Shown piece after piece: positions 27,367-36,663 of a DNA stretch of 64,000 nt. Position numbers and translations under genes: made by a program. The notes beneath the pieces were generated by a model. It searched no databases and was not told where the DNA came from. It was given only the letters and a program-made list of their open reading frames with translations. The stretch is from Desulfobulbaceae bacterium (GTDB lineage Bacteria > Desulfobacterota > Desulfobulbia > Desulfobulbales > Desulfocapsaceae): positions 62,001 to 126,000 of the forward strand of contig JAFLKM010000002.1 in NCBI GenBank assembly GCA_019163335.1, read 5' to 3'. Position 1 is the first letter of the stretch. Each line of letters begins with the position of its first letter.

Positions 27367-28400
27367 TGATTTCTCCTGCCGAACTGGACGCACTGATCGA
27401 GAAATGGCAGACATACTATGCCGTCTATGTCCCGGCACTGGCCAAACCGGCTGCAGCCACCACGGATTGGGCCCCTGGCTGGCGAAGATTCGTAGAAGGC
27501 GAGCCATTGATCCTGCCGGTGGGGCCCACACCGGCTTCGGTGAAGACATTTTATTTCCCCCAGCCGGAAACCCTTCTGAGCTTTAGCCTGGAAGAGAATC
27601 ACCCCGACAAGGGGGCAATGCGGGAACCCGTGAAATCCCAGGGAATGCAGGTGGTGCTAGGGGTGCGGCCCTGTGATGCCGCAAGCGTTCTCCTCAACCA
27701 GCTGCCGTTTATTGAAGATCCTTTGTATATGGCGAATTGTCAGCGCACGGCCCTGGTCGGATTTACCTGTACTTCAAGGCTCTCCACCTGCTTCTGTACC
27801 GAGATGGGAGGCTCGCCGCTCCACTCCGCTGGGCTGGATTTGGCCCTTTCTTCTCTGGAGGACGGATTTATCCTTGAGGTGCTCAGCGAAAAAGGCGAAA
27901 TTCTGGTGGCTGGCTGCAATCTGGTTCCGGCATCGGCAAGTGATATGGCAGGCCTTACCGCCCGACGTCAAGGGGCGGCACCCGGCGATTCCGTCCAGCT
28001 TCAGCTACTGAGATCATGTGCGCTGAACCGGCTCTATGAGGCGCCAATGTGGCAGGCCCTTGGGGAGGCGTGCATCAACTGCGGGGCCTGCACCTTTATC
28101 TGTCCCACCTGCTTCTGTTTTGATATACAGGATGAGGTGGTGCAGGGCCAGGGCCGGCGCATCCGCTATTGGGATTCCTGCATGTTTCCGCTCTACAGTC
28201 AGCACACCTCAGGACATAATCCCCGAGGCAAAAAACTGCAACGCACGCGCAACCGCTTTCTCCATAAATTGAAATATTTTCCCGATCGATTCGGCCCGTT
28301 CTCCTGTGTGGGCTGCGGACGCTGTATCGGGGACTGCCCCGTCAACATTGATATCCGTGAGGTTCTCAGCGATCTGGTGCGCTGCACGGAGCTGGAGTAA
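27354..28400 (+). CDS. flxB: FlxB-like 4Fe-4S subunit (AsrA/HydB-related)
   Basis: 348 residues. Family motifs include VVLGVRPCDAASVLLN and FTCTSRLSTCFCTEMGGSP in the first half. Two [4Fe-4S] motifs in the second half are CINCGACTFICPTCFCF and CVGCGRCIGDCPVNIDI. Related proteins work as the electron-transfer partner of the FAD/NAD subunit that follows. Overlaps flxC at the start; 3 bases separate it from flxA. Confidence 0.8.
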   Translation: MQTVMISPAELDALIEKWQTYYAVYVPALAKPAAATTDWAPGWRRFVEGEPLILPVGPTPASVKTFYFPQPETLLSFSLEENHPDKGAMREPVKSQGMQVVLGVRPCDAASVLLNQLPFIEDPLYMANCQRTALVGFTCTSRLSTCFCTEMGGSPLHSAGLDLALSSLEDGFILEVLSEKGEILVAGCNLVPASASDMAGLTARRQGAAPGDSVQLQLLRSCALNRLYEAPMWQALGEACINCGACTFICPTCFCFDIQDEVVQGQGRRIRYWDSCMFPLYSQHTSGHNPRGKKLQRTRNRFLHKLKYFPDRFGPFSCVGCGRCIGDCPVNIDIREVLSDLVRCTELE

Positions 28401-28403
28401 GCG

Positions 28404-29234
28404 ATGATTTCCTTTATGCCCTATCCTGTCCGGATTGAAGACATTGTGGTTGAGACGGAAGACGGAAGCCTCAAGACCTTTACCCTTGCCTTTGAACAGG
28501 AGCGCCACCGAAAGGGCTGGCAGCATGTGCCGGGCCAGTTTGTCATGCTGTCGGTGGCCGGTGCCGGAGAGGCTCCTGTGGGGCTTGCCTCTTCGCCCAC
28601 AGAAGAGACCCTGCTCTGTACGGTCAATCGGGCCGGAATGGTGACCACCGCCCTGCACCAGTTGAAGGTCGGCGACCGTTTGGGCTTGCGTGGCCCGCTC
28701 GGCAATGGTTTTCCTTTGGATGGGGAGATGAAGGGCAAGAACATCGTGATGATTGCCGGTGGGTTTGCGGTGACGATTCTGCGGGCAGCCCTGATGGCAG
28801 TGCTGGCCCGTCGTCAGGACTATGGCAGGGTGACCTTTATTTATGGTGCCCGCAGCCCTGGCATGCTGTTGTATCAGCAGGAGTTGAGGCAGTGGGCGCA
28901 GCGGGGCGACATTGATCTTTATGTCACCATTGACCGGGAAGCACCGGGCTGGGCTGGGCTGGTTGGCTTTGTTCCGACCATAGCCGCTCAGGTAGCACCC
29001 TCACCGGAGAACAGTGTGGCCCTGATTTGCGGGCCGCCGATCATGATCAAGTTTACCATGCCGCCCCTGGAGGCCATCGGCTGGAAGGATGAGCAGGTCT
29101 ATCTTTCTCTGGAGAATAGAATGAAATGCGGGCAGGGACTCTGTTGCCATTGTAACGTTGGCCCGACGCTGGTCTGCAAGGATGGGCCGGTGTTTACCCG
29201 TGCCCAGGTGAAGCGGTTACCTATGGAATACTAA
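28404..29234 (+). CDS. flxA: FlxA-like FAD/NAD(P)-binding oxidoreductase subunit
   Basis: 276 residues. It has the ferredoxin-NADP reductase-type FAD domain (PGQFVMLSV; GLRGPLGNGFPL), a nucleotide-binding part (GGFAVTILRAALMA; YGARSPGMLLY; ICGPPIMIKF), and a C-terminal [2Fe-2S] motif of the DHOD-B type, KCGQGLCCHCNVGPTLVCKDGPVF split over three cysteines plus one. NADH is probably the substrate, as in Desulfovibrio Flx. It ends the operon at 29234. Confidence 0.82.
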   Translation: MISFMPYPVRIEDIVVETEDGSLKTFTLAFEQERHRKGWQHVPGQFVMLSVAGAGEAPVGLASSPTEETLLCTVNRAGMVTTALHQLKVGDRLGLRGPLGNGFPLDGEMKGKNIVMIAGGFAVTILRAALMAVLARRQDYGRVTFIYGARSPGMLLYQQELRQWAQRGDIDLYVTIDREAPGWAGLVGFVPTIAAQVAPSPENSVALICGPPIMIKFTMPPLEAIGWKDEQVYLSLENRMKCGQGLCCHCNVGPTLVCKDGPVFTRAQVKRLPMEY

Positions 29235-29255
29235 GGGGAACTGGTCGTAAGAGAT

Positions 29256-29391
29256 AAAAAAACTCATTCCAGAATCCGGGGCTGGGGGGCAACACAGAAA
29301 CTGGAATGAGAGGGAAAAATCCCTTTTTTTAGAGGTAAAAAAAACAGACCCGGTTCCCGCAACAAGGAGGGCGCCGCAGAAACCGAATCTG
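29256..29391 (-). terminator. Tandem terminator hairpins with similar loops
   Basis: First for minus-strand transcripts: CAGATTCGGTT pairs with AACCGGGTCTG (29345-29391), followed by eight T. Second: CTCATTCCAG pairs with CTGGAATGAG (29263-29310), followed by seven T. Both loops contain GTTTCTGyGkyGCCC. A third small hairpin GGGA-AAAA-TCCC with T7 (29312-29327) serves the plus strand after flxA. The tandem lies between convergent flxA and tauE genes. Confidence 0.8.
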
Positions 29392-29401
29392 GAGGGACAG
29401 C

Positions 29402-29791
29402 TTAATAGACTCCCAGCAGGTTCAGACCAAGCAGGAGCAAGCCGGCACAGGCAATACGTTTTACAACGGTCGGACTGACTTTTTTGGCAATCATGGGCCC
29501 GATATAGCCGCCGATAATCGCTGCCGGGAACATGGCCAGGAAAAGGACCATGTCAAAGTTGCCGAACTGGATGTGGCGCGCCGTACCCATGGCGGTGTTG
29601 AAGAAGATGGCCAGCAGCGAGCTGCCGACAACAATATACATGGGCAGTCGGAGAGCGACGGTCATCAGTGGCACCATAAAGGGCCCACCGCCAAATCCGA
29701 ACATCGATGACATAATGGCGATGAGAAAGCCGCCAACACAGCCAACAAACATGTTGACTTGAAATTCCTGACCCCAAAATTCTACTTTCAT
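29402..29791 (-). CDS. TauE/SafE permease, second half
   Basis: 129 residues with four predicted helices, matching one repeat of the TauE/SafE anion exporter family (AIMSSMFGFGGGPFMVPLM is the G-rich signature). A usual member has two such repeats in about 250 residues. The other half is encoded just upstream at 29819-31084, so the permease is split over two chains. Its ATG is 27 bases from that stop. Substrate probably sulfite or an organosulfonate, unproven. Confidence 0.82.
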   Translation of the reverse strand: MKVEFWGQEFQVNMFVGCVGGFLIAIMSSMFGFGGGPFMVPLMTVALRLPMYIVVGSSLLAIFFNTAMGTARHIQFGNFDMVLFLAMFPAAIIGGYIGPMIAKKVSPTVVKRIACAGLLLLGLNLLGVY

Positions 29792-29818
29792 AATGGATTC
29801 CTCCAGATAGGTTACTGT

Positions 29819-31084
29819 TTAGCCTTTTGCCTTGGCAGCTTCTTCGGCCCGTTTTTTGAACTCTTTCATGATGGCCTGTTCTTTTTTATTGTTGGCAAGA
29901 TAGCCAGGGGTCGTCTGCCAGAACATCAGGGCCGCCAGTACCAGGAGAACCCAGCCAAAGAGAAACTTGAACTGATCCAAGGTGATCATCTCAGTCAGTT
30001 TCGGGCCGATAAATCCGCCTACCAGCATGGCAGAGCCAATACCGATACCCAGTTTCCAGTTGATGAATTTAACCTTGTTGTAGTTCATAATACCGGTTGC
30101 CTGGGCAAAAAGAACGGTGGGCATAACCGTACCGGCAACGATGGTGTGGGGCAGTGGGAAGAGAGTAACCAGAATGGGGTTGAGAATAAAGCCACCACCT
30201 GCTCCCATGAGAATACCGAAAATGGAAATAACCAGACAAAGAAGGAACGGCCAGAGCAGGTTGATGCTGGTTCCTGCGTTATTCAGGTACACGGTGGGGA
30301 AGCTGATCTTGTTCTCAAAGGAAGCCACTTCACTCTTAACTTTCTTGACGGTTTCTTTGTCCCCTTCCTTGATGCGCTCTGTGACCGCAGTGACGGTGAC
30401 GTTGTATTTCCCAGGGGCCTGACTTGCGGGAAGATTGATCTTGGCGGTGTACGATCCATCGGGTTGGCTCTCTACGGTTGCACCCAACAGTTTACCCACA
30501 CTGCCAAAACGTCCCTTGGCAAGTTTCATGGATTCACTTTTAGTGGCTTTTTCATCCATTTCCGGCAGCAGGGTGCCTCGGGAGCCAATGATACTGGCCA
30601 TAATGGTGGCCTGATAGTTATCAATTTTGATTTTAGAAGGAGCGCTGTAAGCGGCATCGGCGCCAACTTTTTTCAGGACTTCAGAATATTTCCATTTCTT
30701 GCCTTCATCCTTGGCCTTTTCAAGTTCGCCGGCCATTGCTTTGGGCACAAAAATTTTATAGTAGGCGGGCATATCGGTGGTGATATAAAACTTGTAGGGG
30801 ATCTTCCCTGTTTTTTCATCTTTTTTGCCGTCAAAACGGTTGGCCCGGACTTTTTTGTCGGAAGAAAAGACCTCCACGTAGACTTGTGCTCCGGCCGGAG
30901 CCTTGCCGCTGACGGTGAGCTCACCGCCATCATCTAAGGATGTTTTGTCAACATTGATCGTTACTCCAGCAGAACTGGCAACAGCGGCAGGTGCAGCGGC
31001 AGGTTGTTCGGCCTGCACCCTTGGCGCGAAAAGTAAGGCCATCGCCAGGGCGATTATCGGCAAAACACGAAACTTGATGTTCAT
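29819..31084 (-). CDS. TauE/SafE permease, first half, with a periplasmic N-terminal domain
   Basis: 421 residues. A signal peptide (residues about 1-25, ending VQAEQ) is followed by about 230 residues of periplasmic beta-rich sequence, with Ig-like features (SAGVTINVDKTSLDDGGELTVSGKA at the start, TVTAVTERI later). From residue ~275 four helices form the TauE repeat with GILMGAGGGFILNPILV. The C-terminus is a charged cytoplasmic tail (KEQAIMKEFKKRAEEAAKAKG). It would pair with the 129-residue half. The domain may bind a sulfur ligand or partner; that is inference. The ATG overlaps the stop of a 26-residue leader ORF. Confidence 0.82.
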   Translation of the reverse strand: MNIKFRVLPIIALAMALLFAPRVQAEQPAAAPAAVASSAGVTINVDKTSLDDGGELTVSGKAPAGAQVYVEVFSSDKKVRANRFDGKKDEKTGKIPYKFYITTDMPAYYKIFVPKAMAGELEKAKDEGKKWKYSEVLKKVGADAAYSAPSKIKIDNYQATIMASIIGSRGTLLPEMDEKATKSESMKLAKGRFGSVGKLLGATVESQPDGSYTAKINLPASQAPGKYNVTVTAVTERIKEGDKETVKKVKSEVASFENKISFPTVYLNNAGTSINLLWPFLLCLVISIFGILMGAGGGFILNPILVTLFPLPHTIVAGTVMPTVLFAQATGIMNYNKVKFINWKLGIGIGSAMLVGGFIGPKLTEMITLDQFKFLFGWVLLVLAALMFWQTTPGYLANNKKEQAIMKEFKKRAEEAAKAKG

Positions 31085-31161
31085 TTAGTCCACCTCCTGT
31101 CTGAAATGAAAATGTCTTGATAAAAAGACGGCATTGTTGCGATTTCCTTCTGCGGTACCAT
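31081..31161 (-). CDS. 26-residue leader ORF coupled to the TauE gene
   Basis: ATG at 31161 follows GGAGGTCAA, an almost perfect ribosome binding site. It encodes MVPQKEIATMPSFYQDIFIS then DRRWTK and stops with TGA overlapping the ATG of the next gene (ATGA). The downstream gene has its own GGAGGTGG site inside this ORF. It could be a regulatory leader peptide or a small protein. No ribosome-stalling codons stand out. Confidence 0.55.
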   Translation of the reverse strand: MVPQKEIATMPSFYQDIFISDRRWTK

Positions 31162-31724
31162 TTGACCTCCTTCGTGGAATTTTACTGATTATTCATTGAC
31201 CAGCGAACGCAAACTTTTGTCACAAGGTTGGCGCTTGCTATAATGTTGTATCGTACTAGCAATAATGGCGCCAATTTTCTGTGATGATAAGTGTTTTTTT
31301 GTATCATGTTGAATTTATAATGTTTATTGAATATTCTCAGCGGGAAAACGAGTGAAATACGACAATATGGATTTCTAAATATGCAATAAAAAAAATGCAC
31401 CGCTATTTTATTGTTGCATATGCAGAAGATAAGGAACCTCTGACTGCATTTTTATGCCTGCAAATCCTCGTGCCAGCCTGAAATGAAGTCCCCTGTTCCC
31501 CCATGTCTAAGATGGGTTTGAGAGGCTGGAATGTGCCGACATGGGCCTGAAAAGAAGATAAAGGATGACGAAGCCGTGTTGCTTGAAGCGTTGCATGAAG
31601 GAAGATGCAGCGTTCTTGTGCGGGAGGAGAGAACGGTAACATGAGCAAAACTTCATGGTGCTCAAAGATCCAAATCACCAAGAGGTTTCAGGTTTTACTT
31701 CAAACGCTGTTCATCGCAGGCGAT
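31162..31724. other. Intergenic region between split TauE and the chemoreceptor
   Basis: About 560 bases without a convincing gene. A minus-strand frame at 31403-31681 lacks a ribosome binding site and motifs. A terminator at 31725-31769 points to a plus-strand transcript ending here. Confidence 0.5.
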
Positions 31725-31769
31725 GGCGGAAACTGTTCAGTAACGGAACAGTTTCCGCCATGTTTTTTT
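31725..31769 (+). terminator. Strong terminator for a plus-strand transcript
   Basis: GGCGGAAACTGTTC, loop agtaacg, GAACAGTTTCCGCC, then ATG and seven T. A 14-pair stem. The minus-strand chemoreceptor stop codon overlaps the T-tract, but the T-tract only works for plus-strand transcription. Confidence 0.85.
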
Positions 31770-33996
31770 ATACCTTAAAGCTGCCCAACAACTGGTTCAG
31801 TTCCGCGGCCATGTTCTGCAGGCCATCGGCGCTTTCCTTGATTTTGTTGCTGCTTCCGGAAATTGATTCGGCGGCGGAGTTGACCATGGAAATATCCTTG
31901 GCGATGTCCGTGGCGACCTTCGAGCTCTGGCCGACATTCTCATTCACCTCCTGGATTCCGATGGAGGCCTGAGCGATGTTTTCTGCGATCTCCTGGGTTG
32001 ATGAGGACTGTGCCTCGACATCTGCGGAAATATTGGCGACGATATCGTTGACTTTGGTGATGACATCAGCAATCAGATCGATCTCCTTGACGGTCTCTGA
32101 GGTTGTCGACTGGATCTCTTCAATCTGCCTCTTGATGTCCAGAGTTGCCGTAGCTGTCTGGCGCGCCAGATCTTTAATCTCATTGGCGACAACGGCAAAG
32201 CCCTTGCCTGCTTCACCGGCCCTGGCGGCTTCGATGGTTGCGTTGAGAGCGAGGAGATTGGTCTGTTCGGAAATCTCGGTGATCGTCTCGGTGACCTGGC
32301 CAATGGAGATGGCCGCCCGTCCGAGGACAGCCATCTTGCTGGCTGTTCCCGCTGTCTGGTCAACGGCCTTGCCGGAAATGGCCGTGGCATTTTCAACATT
32401 GCTTACAATATTGCCAAAGGTTGCGGCCATCTGTTCAGCAGCATTGGACACCATGGAGGCATTGGTGGAGGACTCCTCCATGGCTGCTGCTACGGCATTC
32501 AGGTTCGAGCTCATCTCCTCGGCGGCGGTGGCCACATTCCTTGCCCGACTGGAGGTGTCGTTGGATTGTTCAGCCATCTCGAATGAGATTCCCCGCAGAT
32601 CCTGGGATGATTGCGCGACCGCTGCGGTGTTGGTGGAAATATTGGTGATGATGCCCTGCAGTTTCTCAATAAAGACGTTGAACCAGCGGGCCATCTCGCC
32701 AATCTCGTCACTGCTGGTGCATTCCAGGCGCATGGTCAAATCTCCTTCACCTTCAGCAATGTCCCGCAACCTGTTTGCTGCGTTCTGGACTGGGCGGGCG
32801 ATACTTCCGGCCACAAAATACCAGATAATACTCGCTACCGCGATGGAGATAAGAATCAGGCTGACCATCCAGATCAGGCCTTGCCGGGCCTTTTGCTCGA
32901 TGAGTTTGACTGAGCCGAGTATCTCGGACTGAAAGGTTTCGGCAATAATGATCCAGTCCCATTTTTTGAAATAGGTATATTTGAAGATCTTCACCTGCTC
33001 GTCCTTCTCACCATCTACTTTCCAGGACGTCTGTAATTCGGCCACTTCCCCAGGCGCAAGAGTGGTGGCTTTTTTTATGATCTCCTCCATATATGGAAGA
33101 CCTGCGGCATCCTTCCGATCAAGGATTACCTTGCCGTCCTCCTTGCCCTCCTTTGAGATAACAAAAGTCCCTTTGCTGTCGACGACCTGAACGTGGCCCG
33201 TCTTGCCTACCACCATCGCCTGGATGGCCTTGCGCAGAGAGACGGTACTCTCTTGCGGCACACCAACAAAGAGCATGCCGATAATTTTTTGGTCGCTATC
33301 TTTTATTGGTTTATAGGCGGTGATATACCAGGCGTTCACGACAAAAGCACGTCCGACAAAGGTTTCCCCTTTCATCACGGCCTGGAGCACCGGATTGGCC
33401 GTTCCATCGGTGCCGAGATGGGGGATAAAGGTGCCTATGGCCCGTTGACCTTCGGTGTTCATCACGTTTGTTGCCACCCGCAGCATATCACCGCCGTCAT
33501 TCATTTTTTGAAAGATGGTACAGGTGGTCTGCAACAGTTTTTGGATCTCATCCACCACCGGCACAGCGGTTCCCTTCTCCTTCACCTGGCCCAGCCACTC
33601 CGATCCGACCTGCATTTTCGGCAAGGTAACGGAGACGGCCTCCTTGCTCAGCTGATTGACCGCCTTCCAGGCAATGGATTCCTCTCCCAGGTTGAGTCCT
33701 CCTTTGAAGCGAGCCTGGTCTTCAGCCACATTGAGGGATGCGGCAATCTGCTTTTCGAGGAGTTCCTGCTGGGTGATTGCCAGGGTAGAGACCCCCTGTA
33801 CCAGGTGAGTAAAATCGGCATCGGCGAGCTTCATACTCTCTACCCGGGCGGTTTCCGTACTCTGGTTATTCTGGAGAAGAACCAGGGCCATGGCAGACAG
33901 GAGCGGGATGACGGTTAAGGTTATGCCGATCAAAAGCAGGCGTTTTTGTAACTTCATCTTTTTAAGCATCTGGATGAACCTCCATTGAGAGTGCAT
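31768..33996 (-). CDS. Methyl-accepting chemotaxis protein with periplasmic Cache domain
   Basis: 742 residues. A first membrane helix (about 19-41), a large double-Cache sensory domain (about 45-375, with [20 protein letters not shown]), a second helix (about 385-408), a HAMP domain (about 409-460), and the cytoplasmic signalling domain to the end. The hairpin tip contains [21 protein letters not shown] and [15 protein letters not shown] (around residue 600). No CheR-binding pentapeptide at the C-terminus. Cache domains of this type often bind organic acids or amino acids; the ligand is unknown. It stands alone. Confidence 0.93.
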   Translation of the reverse strand: MHSQWRFIQMLKKMKLQKRLLLIGITLTVIPLLSAMALVLLQNNQSTETARVESMKLADADFTHLVQGVSTLAITQQELLEKQIAASLNVAEDQARFKGGLNLGEESIAWKAVNQLSKEAVSVTLPKMQVGSEWLGQVKEKGTAVPVVDEIQKLLQTTCTIFQKMNDGGDMLRVATNVMNTEGQRAIGTFIPHLGTDGTANPVLQAVMKGETFVGRAFVVNAWYITAYKPIKDSDQKIIGMLFVGVPQESTVSLRKAIQAMVVGKTGHVQVVDSKGTFVISKEGKEDGKVILDRKDAAGLPYMEEIIKKATTLAPGEVAELQTSWKVDGEKDEQVKIFKYTYFKKWDWIIIAETFQSEILGSVKLIEQKARQGLIWMVSLILISIAVASIIWYFVAGSIARPVQNAANRLRDIAEGEGDLTMRLECTSSDEIGEMARWFNVFIEKLQGIITNISTNTAAVAQSSQDLRGISFEMAEQSNDTSSRARNVATAAEEMSSNLNAVAAAMEESSTNASMVSNAAEQMAATFGNIVSNVENATAISGKAVDQTAGTASKMAVLGRAAISIGQVTETITEISEQTNLLALNATIEAARAGEAGKGFAVVANEIKDLARQTATATLDIKRQIEEIQSTTSETVKEIDLIADVITKVNDIVANISADVEAQSSSTQEIAENIAQASIGIQEVNENVGQSSKVATDIAKDISMVNSAAESISGSSNKIKESADGLQNMAAELNQLLGSFKV

Positions 33997-34558
33997 AAAC
34001 TGTTAGTTTTCATTAGTATTAATAAATACCACTCTTTGTGTTTAATGATAATTGAATAAATGTCAAACAATAAAACATGCGGTCGTTATTATCGGCGAAA
34101 CATTTTTACTTACAATAGTGCATCTTAGCGCATCTTGTTTTCCGCATTGCAGTTACCTTTCGTTTGTTGAGGGTATTTGTCAGATTGCTGGCCCTTGGAA
34201 TGACCTTTAGGGTTCGCGGAGGAAGGACTTTGCACGAGATTTCTCATCGCTAGTCTTGACGATAGACGCGGATATTTTAGTGAATCTTTCCAGATTGATA
34301 CTAAAATAGAGGCGGCAATAAAAGCATTGGCCTTGTGTGTTATAAAATGTTATTTTTTCCTGAATTTTTCATGAATATCCGATCTGCTTCGTCATCGGCC
34401 TGCCCATGGACGAATGAGTACATTTGCAGACCTTTTACCCGCATCTGAGGTTGGACTGAAGTTGTTAATTCACCAAAGTTTTTACGGATTTCTGGGTATG
34501 CGATTGTGGTTTTTGTATCTATTGGGTATAAAGTCTGAAAATTGGTGACAACCAATGA
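33997..34558 (+). promoter_or_regulatory. Leader region upstream of mobB
   Basis: Open reading frames here are short and not convincing. An inverted repeat TATTTTAGT ... ACTAAAATA (34273-34281, 34300-34308) and a hairpin ATTGGT-gaca-ACCAAT (34541-34556) precede the terminator at 34559. TTGACG at 34256-34261 could be a -35 box. This looks like a transcribed leader, but I could not match it to a Moco or tungsten riboswitch class. Confidence 0.35.
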
Positions 34559-34587
34559 CGGGCTCCAACAAGGGAGCCCGTTTTTAT
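34559..34587 (+). terminator. Terminator/attenuator directly before mobB
   Basis: CGGGCTCC, loop aacaag, GGAGCCCG, then five T. It ends ten bases before the mobB start. No gene upstream is on this strand, so it would act on a leader transcript and may be an attenuator for the Mo-cofactor operon. Confidence 0.75.
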
Positions 34588-34596
34588 TCAACGGGA

Positions 34597-35271
34597 ATGA
34601 CAATGGCTCCAATCATTACATTTATCGGCTGGCATGACAGTGGAAAAAACAGTCTTGCCGTCCAGGTGGTCGGTCACTTGAAGGCCTTTGGGTATAAGGT
34701 GGCGGTGATCAAGTCGAGCAATGAATCAGGGATTCTTTTCGATACCCCCGGGACGGATACTGACAAACATCGGCAGGCCGGTGCTGATTCGATTCTTTTT
34801 GTCGCCCCGGATCAGATGGTATTGCAGACAAAGGGCAGCAATCTTTCCTTAAACACCTTGGTCCATCGCTTTTTTCCCGACGCCGATATCATTATCGGGG
34901 TGGGGTTTAAAGGGGCTCGGCGCGTTTCAAAAATTGAGGTGGTGCATGACAAGAATCAGATGTTGCGCAGCGAGGTTCATGGCGTAATTGCTGTGGTCAC
35001 CGACCTTGATATTGCCGCCGAACATATTTTTCGAATGGACCAGGCGGAAGAACTGGCCTATTTTATCCGAAAGAGATTTTTGCTGGCCGGGAGAAGGCCT
35101 GAAAACAGTCTTTCACTCCTGGTGGATGGCAAGAATATTCCCCTGAAGCCCTTTGTTCAGGAAGTGCTGGCCGGAACCATTGTCGGGTTTATCGATTCGT
35201 TGAAATTTGCTGACGGTGCGACGGAAATCGATCTCAGGATTAAGCTTGACCGTCCAGCCGGAACACCATGA
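34597..35271 (+). CDS. mobB: Molybdopterin-guanine dinucleotide biosynthesis protein B
   Basis: A P-loop GTPase that helps insert or make the guanylylated molybdenum cofactor used by formate dehydrogenase. Seen: FIGWHDSGKNSLAVQ (P-loop), FDTPGTDTDKHRQAGADS (typical of MobB), and IIIGVGFKGARRVSKIEV. The C-terminal 60 residues are extra to the shortest MobB forms. ATG 34597 or 34603; the first is used. Upstream codons overlap a terminator and are not coding. The two moeA genes follow. Confidence 0.9.
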   Translation: MTMAPIITFIGWHDSGKNSLAVQVVGHLKAFGYKVAVIKSSNESGILFDTPGTDTDKHRQAGADSILFVAPDQMVLQTKGSNLSLNTLVHRFFPDADIIIGVGFKGARRVSKIEVVHDKNQMLRSEVHGVIAVVTDLDIAAEHIFRMDQAEELAYFIRKRFLLAGRRPENSLSLLVDGKNIPLKPFVQEVLAGTIVGFIDSLKFADGATEIDLRIKLDRPAGTP

Positions 35272-35397
35272 TTTTGATGCCGGCCTGGTGTGTTGAGCAA
35301 GGCGTGGCAAAGGAGGCCTCTTTGGGGCTGAATATTAAGCAAGTCAATATTAATTTGGTTATTCAGGGCTCTTTCCGCTGGAGGAGTAAAACTGCTA

Positions 35398-36663
35398 ATG
35401 TCTGAAATCACACGCGACATGCTCGGCCGTCAGGGGCTCACCCGTGTGGATGAGGCCCTGGAGATCCTGCTCTCCCGATTGGAAACAGTCACCCCAGAGA
35501 CGGAGACGGTGTCGCTCTCGGCGGCTCTGGGACGGATCACGGCAAGGCAGATCATCTCCCTGGAAGACCTGCCCGCCCATACCAGATCAACGATGGATGG
35601 ATTTGCCGTCCAGGCGGTGGATACCTTCGGGGCCAGTGAGTCCATGCCCGGCTACCTGCGGATTATTGGCGAGGTGGTCATGGGCGAGCAGTCCTCTCTT
35701 GTCGTTGACCGCGGATGCTGTGTTCGCATTCCCACTGGCGGGCTGCTGCCAGCCGGAACCGATGCCGTGGTCATGCTGGAAAATACCGTGCCCATTGACG
35801 AATCAATGATTGAGGTCGTCAAGGCCGTCGGGGTGGGCACAAACCTGATTGCCCCGGGGGAAGACATTGGGAAAGGCACTCCGGCCCTGCCGGCCGGTTA
35901 TTGTTTGCGGCCCCAGGATATTGGGCTGCTGGCCGGGCTGGGCATGGACCGGATTGAGGTCTATCGTGAGCTCAGGGTGGGCGTTTTGTCCACCGGCGAT
36001 GAAATTGTGCCGTACACTGAGGTGCCGCCGCCGGGGAAGGTTCGGGACATCAACGGCATCACCCTCTCCAGCCTGATTCAGAGGGCTGGGGCTACGGCAA
36101 ACCTGTATGGAATTGTGTCTGACCGGAAAGACGTTTTTTTTCCGGCTGTGGAAAAAGCGGTGGCCGAAAATGATATCGTCCTCTTCTCGGGCGGCAGCTC
36201 GGTGGGGATGCGTGATCTGGGCGAGGAGGCCATCTCGTCCCTTGGCAACCCAGGCATCCTGGTGCATGGGGTTGCCCTTAAGCCGGGGAAGCCGATTATT
36301 ATTGGTCTCACCGGAACAACGCCGATATTCGGCCTGCCCGGTCATCCTGTCTCGGCCATGGTCTGTTTTGAATTGTTTGTCGAGCCGACCATCCGGCACC
36401 TCTCCGGACTTGCTGTCCGAGAGGTGTTGCCCCAACCTGTGGTTCTTGCCCGGCTGGGAAGAAACATCAATTCCGCGCCGGGGAGGCGTGACTTGATCCG
36501 CGTTCGATTGTCGAAACAGGACAGCGGATGGGTTGCCGAACCGGTCTTAGGAAAATCAGGTGCAATAACGACTATTTCCCGTGCCCATGGCTATTTTCTC
36601 ATCGATGAAGACAGCCAGGGCCTCACCCAAGACAGCGAAGTGAAGGTAGTCCTTTATCTATGA
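35398..36663 (+). CDS. moeA: Molybdopterin molybdotransferase MoeA (first copy)
   Basis: MoeA inserts molybdate into adenylylated molybdopterin. 421 residues, the family size. Seen: HTRSTMDGFAVQAVDT (domain 3 signature), PTGGLLPAGTDAVVM, GVLSTGDEI, FSGGSSVGMRDLGEE, and GLPGHPVSAMVCFEL. RBS GGAGGAGT lies before the ATG. The stop overlaps the start of the next gene (ATGA at 36660). Two moeA-type genes in line may handle Mo and W or different cofactor pools. Confidence 0.95.
   Translation: MSEITRDMLGRQGLTRVDEALEILLSRLETVTPETETVSLSAALGRITARQIISLEDLPAHTRSTMDGFAVQAVDTFGASESMPGYLRIIGEVVMGEQSSLVVDRGCCVRIPTGGLLPAGTDAVVMLENTVPIDESMIEVVKAVGVGTNLIAPGEDIGKGTPALPAGYCLRPQDIGLLAGLGMDRIEVYRELRVGVLSTGDEIVPYTEVPPPGKVRDINGITLSSLIQRAGATANLYGIVSDRKDVFFPAVEKAVAENDIVLFSGGSSVGMRDLGEEAISSLGNPGILVHGVALKPGKPIIIGLTGTTPIFGLPGHPVSAMVCFELFVEPTIRHLSGLAVREVLPQPVVLARLGRNINSAPGRRDLIRVRLSKQDSGWVAEPVLGKSGAITTISRAHGYFLIDEDSQGLTQDSEVKVVLYL

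Noticed and set aside
29759-30937. Plus-strand frame of 392 codons
   Set aside because: It is the mirror of the split TauE gene, has no ribosome binding site or family motif, and its composition is a reversed membrane protein.
34340-34612. 90-codon minus-strand frame over the mobB leader
   Set aside because: It crosses the terminator and the mobB start and shows no motif.
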